From NCBI GenBank assembly GCA_015680685.1, contig MNCI01029342.1, positions 50,957 to 85,072 on the forward strand: a stretch of 34,116 bases of DNA, written 5' to 3'. A model generated the notes under the pieces. That model was not told the DNA's origin. It did no database searches and saw nothing but the letters and a program-made list of their open reading frames with translations. Source of the DNA: Gnetum montanum (lineage: Eukaryota; Streptophyta; Gnetopsida; Gnetales; Gnetaceae). Shown here piece by piece: positions 30,312 through 34,116 of the stretch (position 1 is the stretch's first letter; each line of letters opens with the position of its first letter). Made by a program: the position numbers and the translations under genes.

Positions 30312-33100
30312 TCATGTAGTTCTTGGTGGCGGTCGATCCTCCATTGGTGCTTTCCCTTTATCTTGTGCTCTAGGTTTTGAGACTTGATGGCGTTGGAGTA
30401 TGGCCTGGAGCTTCTCCTCTTTGGTTCAAGGGTCTTATGCCATCCATGCTAATGTTCCAATGTTTGACAGAGTTGACACTTCCCATGGACAGGGTAGTTG
30501 CAGAAACATTTGATTGGCCTTGACATACCAAACCGTGAATACCCGTCGTTCCTCTTCGTAGGCTCTAGCTTTATCTTTGTATTCTTGGAAATCTACAAGC
30601 CGTCAAGCCCAATCTACTATGATACCTTTTCAGCCTTGGTAGCTTGCCTTCACCACCTCAAGTTCAGAATTTGTGATCTCTAATTTTTCCAATAACTTCT
30701 TACGTTTTGCAAATTCTGCTTCATATTTGACATAGGTGGAAGCTACCTATTGCTCGAGCTCTGTTCTTGGGCAACCTTCTATTAACATGGCAAGGTTGGC
30801 ATACCACAGGGTTTCCAACTCCATGTATTTTGTCAGTTCCTAAATTTGCATGTCCTAGTTCTTAACTTCCGCTTGGTGGGAAAGGGCATATGTGTCCAAT
30901 ATGACTCGCTAGTCAGTGTGTTGAGCACTAATAGCGTTGATGTGGGCCTTGGCCATATGGATCTCCTTTTCAAGGATCTATTTGTACATTCCCACCTAGT
31001 CCCAGAAGTGCTTCTTTAGCTTTTCATGTCGTTTAGCCTCATTTTGCCACGCACTTATTTCAATGGCTATCTTTTGACGAATTGCGCGTACCTCCTCCAT
31101 TGAGAGGGTTCTATTCTCCTTGGCTAACTGTCTTATGTCTTGGTTGACCTGGATGAATTGTTCTCGCAACTGATAGAAATGTTCTTTGAGAATATTCTTT
31201 TGCTTTTCCACAGAGGTCAACTGAAAGATATCGGCAACAAGATATTTATTTTTCTCCTGTAAGGCATTGAGTGCTTTGAGATGTGCATGAGTTTGCACCT
31301 GTGCTGCGGAGGCATCTCAAATAGCCTTCTCTTTTTCTTCAGCCACCTTTTTATTCTCTATTAGTAGCTTGGATAGTTGCTCAATTTTGAAATTATTTAG
31401 CTGGTCTTCAGGAACGAATTGCAAAGGGTCCCACTATGCTACTTGTAGGGCCATGAGCTGCTCTTGTAATTTTTGTACCTCTGCTTTAGCATGCTCAGCC
31501 CTCACTTCTGTTAAGACCAGCTTTCCCTTCGTGGAAATGAGGTCTGACTGAATTACCATAACATCCTGAGGGATGTCAAACAAGGATGTCATTACTTATC
31601 CTATTTGTAGCAATCAATCAAGCACATCCTCATGTTTCGTAGGAATCATTGAGGTTCTGGCTAGAGTTTGAGCATCTGGTGCTCCTGTGAGATTTGCCGG
31701 TGGCACAATAGGTACATTGAATGACTCTTTGATGTGTTCTACAACCACTTCTACAGCTTCCATGGCATCTTGGTGTTGCATGACCACCATAGTGGCCCCT
31801 TCACCAGTTTCTAATTACACCTAGAAAGATGTTGCATTTCCTGAGATCTATTGTGACCAACTACTTTTCCCTCCTCATGTATGAATAGACACTTTGCTCC
31901 TTATGTGATCCAAAGAAACTATGGGCTATATGGCATCATCAATGATGTGGAAGAGATTTGCGTCATCATGACTTCCCCAACTAACCGTCTCAGCGATGGC
32001 CCTGAGATGGCTCATCGATGAGCTGTAGTCTTGTGGCGACGGTGGTTGATCCTGGCCTATGCTAGGCCTTACTTCCTATTGTTGGCTGGGTCTTGTACTT
32101 GGAGGTTGGCTAACTCTTGCAAGTTGAGTTGTAGTTGGTCCAGCCATTTGTTCTTCTTCTTCTTCTAGCTCCAATGTCTTACTAGTAATTTTCCTTGTGG
32201 TTGGTGGCTTTAACAGTTTAGCATGTGAAGCATTTTGGGCTTTTCGAAGGACATCATTAGTATATCCTCTGATACCAGCACGTCGGCAAAACTTCCTGAT
32301 AAGACAAGGGAAAGGTAAGGCAAGCTTCCCTGTCTTTCGTTCCTCGAACCACCTCAAGATCTTCGTTAAGTATAGATGAGGCAAGTTAGCATTAACCTTT
32401 CCCATCAACACTACACATCCCCTAGCCACATATGTTGATATTCTTTTTAAGCCCCTCATGGAGAAGAGGTGATAAGTTCCAATTTTGAAGTAGATCCTAT
32501 CCTCCATCGTCAACTCACCAAATGTCTTATCTCTGTCATATGCCCTTTCCAACCAATCCCGTCACACATCAAGGTTTAAACAGGTGGATAACTGAGCAAC
32601 CTTGGGCCTTGTATTCGGAAGGTTTAATACTTCTGAAATGGCTTACGCAGAGAATTCAACTATCACACCATAAATATTGATGATGGTGCCTTGTTCTCTA
32701 TTGTGCCAGAATTGGTACATCTCCCCTAGGTACCAGGCACTACTTTCAGAGAGGATAGGCCATAAGGGAGATCCTTTGAGGTGATCCCTAATAGTCTCAG
32801 GAGCGAATTCTACAAAAGATTCAAAGTTTAATTCCACAATCACCACAACGAATGTGGACTTCTCGTGGATGGCTGAACATAATCTTGGGGCAATGTGAGA
32901 TGTTGTCCCTGTTCAGGCACTGCTGCAGCTCCTCCTTCTACCTTTCTGGACTATATGGTAGGAGGGTCCTCTTGATGAATACTGAACGATTGTTCCTCCT
33001 ATTATGTATGTTGTCTGGCAGGGACTTGTCTTCCACCTCTCCTAGGTCATTTTCTTCCACCTTGAGTAGGACCTTCCTCTTGTCCACATTTCAAGGCCAT
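30312..33100 (-). pseudogene. Long third-gene-like protein, right copy, about 930 codons
   Basis: It starts at the ATG at 33100 (minus strand), right after TGTGATTGCAG, and ends with KGKAPMEDRPPPRTT and TGA at 30312. It has the same architecture as the left copy: N-terminal QEEGPTQGGRK, the globular domain (32076-32846: TIRDHLKGSPLWPILSESS, YLGEMYQFWHNRE, YFKIGTYHLFS, VNANLPHLYL, ALPFPCLIRKFCRRAG, IRGYTNDVLRK), an E/Q/P linker and a coiled coil (about 30560-31600; the stretch 30996-31298 is open). It is better preserved: most of its breaks are single stop codons at Q, W or R positions. The resemblance to the plant transposon protein domain is a pattern judgement. Two copies with the same start, order and end make this a real gene of an element family. 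Function unknown. Confidence 0.74.
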
Positions 33101-33111
33101 CTGCAATCACA
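33101..33111 (-). promoter_or_regulatory. Splice-acceptor-like site, right copy
   Basis: On the minus strand TGTGATTGCAG ends directly before the ATG at 33100, as in the left copy, and the sequence upstream of it (AGCAGTAAGGTATAACTTAAC) is conserved as well. Conservation between diverged arms is the main support. Confidence 0.42.
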
Positions 33112-33578
33112 CAGGGCCAAGCTTTAGTAAGGTTGTCTTTGAAGTTAAGTTATACCTTACTGCTTGCCTTAATTGATATATTTATTTTATCTCAATGTGA
33201 TATTGCCCGAAAGATTGTAATAATGAGTCCATTTTACTTAGGTGATTTTCCATTTTATTTTCCCTATGTACCTAAAGGGATTAAATTATTTTTGGCACAA
33301 TTTTTCTAAAATGTTATAGCTAATTACCCTAGGTAATGTCCTTTGGACGATGATAAATTCCAAAAAAGTTAGGAGCTATTCGGCAGGTGTACCTCCCCCA
33401 TGACTAAGCTGAACACTCTAGGTTTAAGTAGGTTTAGACGGAATTAAAATCAGAGCACCAGTGAGCGAGATATGGATATGAAAGTAAGGGTCACACAATC
33501 GCAAGTTGTAGAGAAAAAATTCAAAAACTCCCCCTGTGTGAAGTATGAAAATGAGGCTAAGTGTTGCAGGGGGTCGCC

Positions 33579-33630
33579 TATTTATAGGTGGACGCAACGT
33601 GATATTGCATACGCGATATCACAGCCCTAG
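33579..33630 (-). promoter_or_regulatory. Internal promoter-like module, right arm
   Basis: On the minus strand GTGATATCGCG and GCAATATCACG are followed by CCTATAAATAGG at 33577-33588, a consensus plant TATA box. The arrangement (palindrome motifs, then TATA) copies the U3 of the LTRs, but the sequence after the TATA box differs from them. It lies about 480 bp upstream of the long gene. Confidence 0.6.
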
Positions 33631-34116
33631 TAACATGAGGCAGAACAACAAAAATACTGAATTTTTGAAGATTTTATTGAAATCAATGGTGTAACTTAGG
33701 ACATTGGGTTATTATGAAGGGGTTCTAAGGTAATTAGATGGTTTTGAATTCATGAATAATGATCTATGGTTTTTATTAATAAGGACCGTGGGTGGTAGAG
33801 AAAAAGGCTATGTGATGGTACATAGGAACGTTATTATTCAAAGAGATAGTAGTAAGAGGAAAAGAATGTTATGAAAAATAAGCTGAGGGTAAGAAATGGT
33901 GTGTGTGAGCGGTGTCATAAGTGAAAATTACAAAAGATTACACAAGCAGGTCCTCCCCAAAGTAGGTTTCAACCTATAATGCCCTTGTGTAACCACACTT
34001 AAAAGTGTCCGTGGGCACTAGAAGGGTTAAATGTAATCTGCACTAATTCCACAAAACACACACACGTGAAAATCACTGGAATGAGGTAAGAATTCTATGC
34101 TATACGAGACACGAGC
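33631..34116 (-). other. Upstream part of the right arm, no gene seen
   Basis: It matches 24830-25330 on the other strand, including CTTCTAGTGCC..GGACA near 34000-34030. No coding pattern. It may be the outer part of an LTR of another type or internal element sequence; the window ends within it. Confidence 0.5.

Larger units (their letters stand above)
29672..34116 (-). repeat. Right arm of the large inverted repeat
   Basis: Reverse-complement partner of 24830-29531. The arms meet around a 140 bp spacer (29532-29671) that is the terminal part of the right LTR and is absent from the left one. The palindromic ACTAGT sits at both arm ends (29526-29531 and 29672-29677). The homology continues to the last base of the window. 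Confidence 0.82.

Noticed and set aside
32852-33127. Plus-strand serine/leucine-rich open frame
   Set aside because: It is antisense to the N-terminal part of the long right-arm gene.

Overview
The window is eukaryotic nuclear DNA from a land plant with a large, repeat-rich genome. A gymnosperm-type genome is plausible, but nothing in the sequence fixes the species. I find no intact host gene, tRNA, rRNA or CRISPR array. Almost everything recognisable is decayed LTR retrotransposon: one Ty1/Copia gag fragment and several Ty3/Gypsy elements of the Ogre/Tat/Athila (OTA) type. The Gypsy elements are recognised by primer binding sites (PBS) resembling TTGGCGCCGTTGCCGGGG and by their gag, protease, RT, RNase H and integrase motifs. 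Many in-frame stops fall where Q, W or R is expected, and CG has often become TG or CA. That is the usual mark of old methylated repeats.

Layout. 1-2165: AT-rich sequence, a tentative LTR end with PBS, then a Gypsy gag pseudogene (+). 2177-5250: Copia remnant (+) with LTR-like sequence, a regularly spaced octamer array, PBS, gag with a broken zinc knuckle, and no pol. 6090-8020: minus-strand OTA pol 3' half (second RNase H and integrase), followed on the minus strand by a 30-35 bp minisatellite. 8020-12788: plus-strand OTA element with truncated gag, protease, RT, RNase H, no integrase, a polypurine tract (PPT) and a complete 3' LTR. It breaks the protease gene of a minus-strand OTA element whose gag, PBS and 5' LTR run from 12990 to about 18860. 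That gag carries a solo LTR (15706-16645, target duplication GTCTC) and a later 1.55 kb tandem duplication.

20242-23130: a full LTR, an excellent PBS and a gag-only gene (+), with an assembly gap at 21589-21615. 23623-24446: a second solo LTR (minus, target duplication CACTT). From about 24830 to the window end lies a large imperfect inverted repeat. Each arm carries a promoter-like module, a long open region of about 920 codons (N-terminal part like the plant transposon-associated domain, C-terminal coiled coil), a PPT and an LTR. The two LTRs meet tail to tail at 29531/29532.

How it fits together (inference). LTR 20242-21076, the gag-only gene, the 920-codon gene and the LTR at 28806 could be one non-autonomous element of about 9.3 kb that lacks pol and would rely on enzymes from an autonomous OTA relative. 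The 920-codon gene sits where OTA elements place their spliced third (env-like) gene, and a splice-acceptor-like TGTGATTGCAG lies directly before its ATG. The most unusual signals are the short palindromic motif arrays in the U3 regions of three LTR types, the conserved two-copy 920-codon gene, and the inverted arrangement. No wholly new biological system can be claimed from sequence alone.
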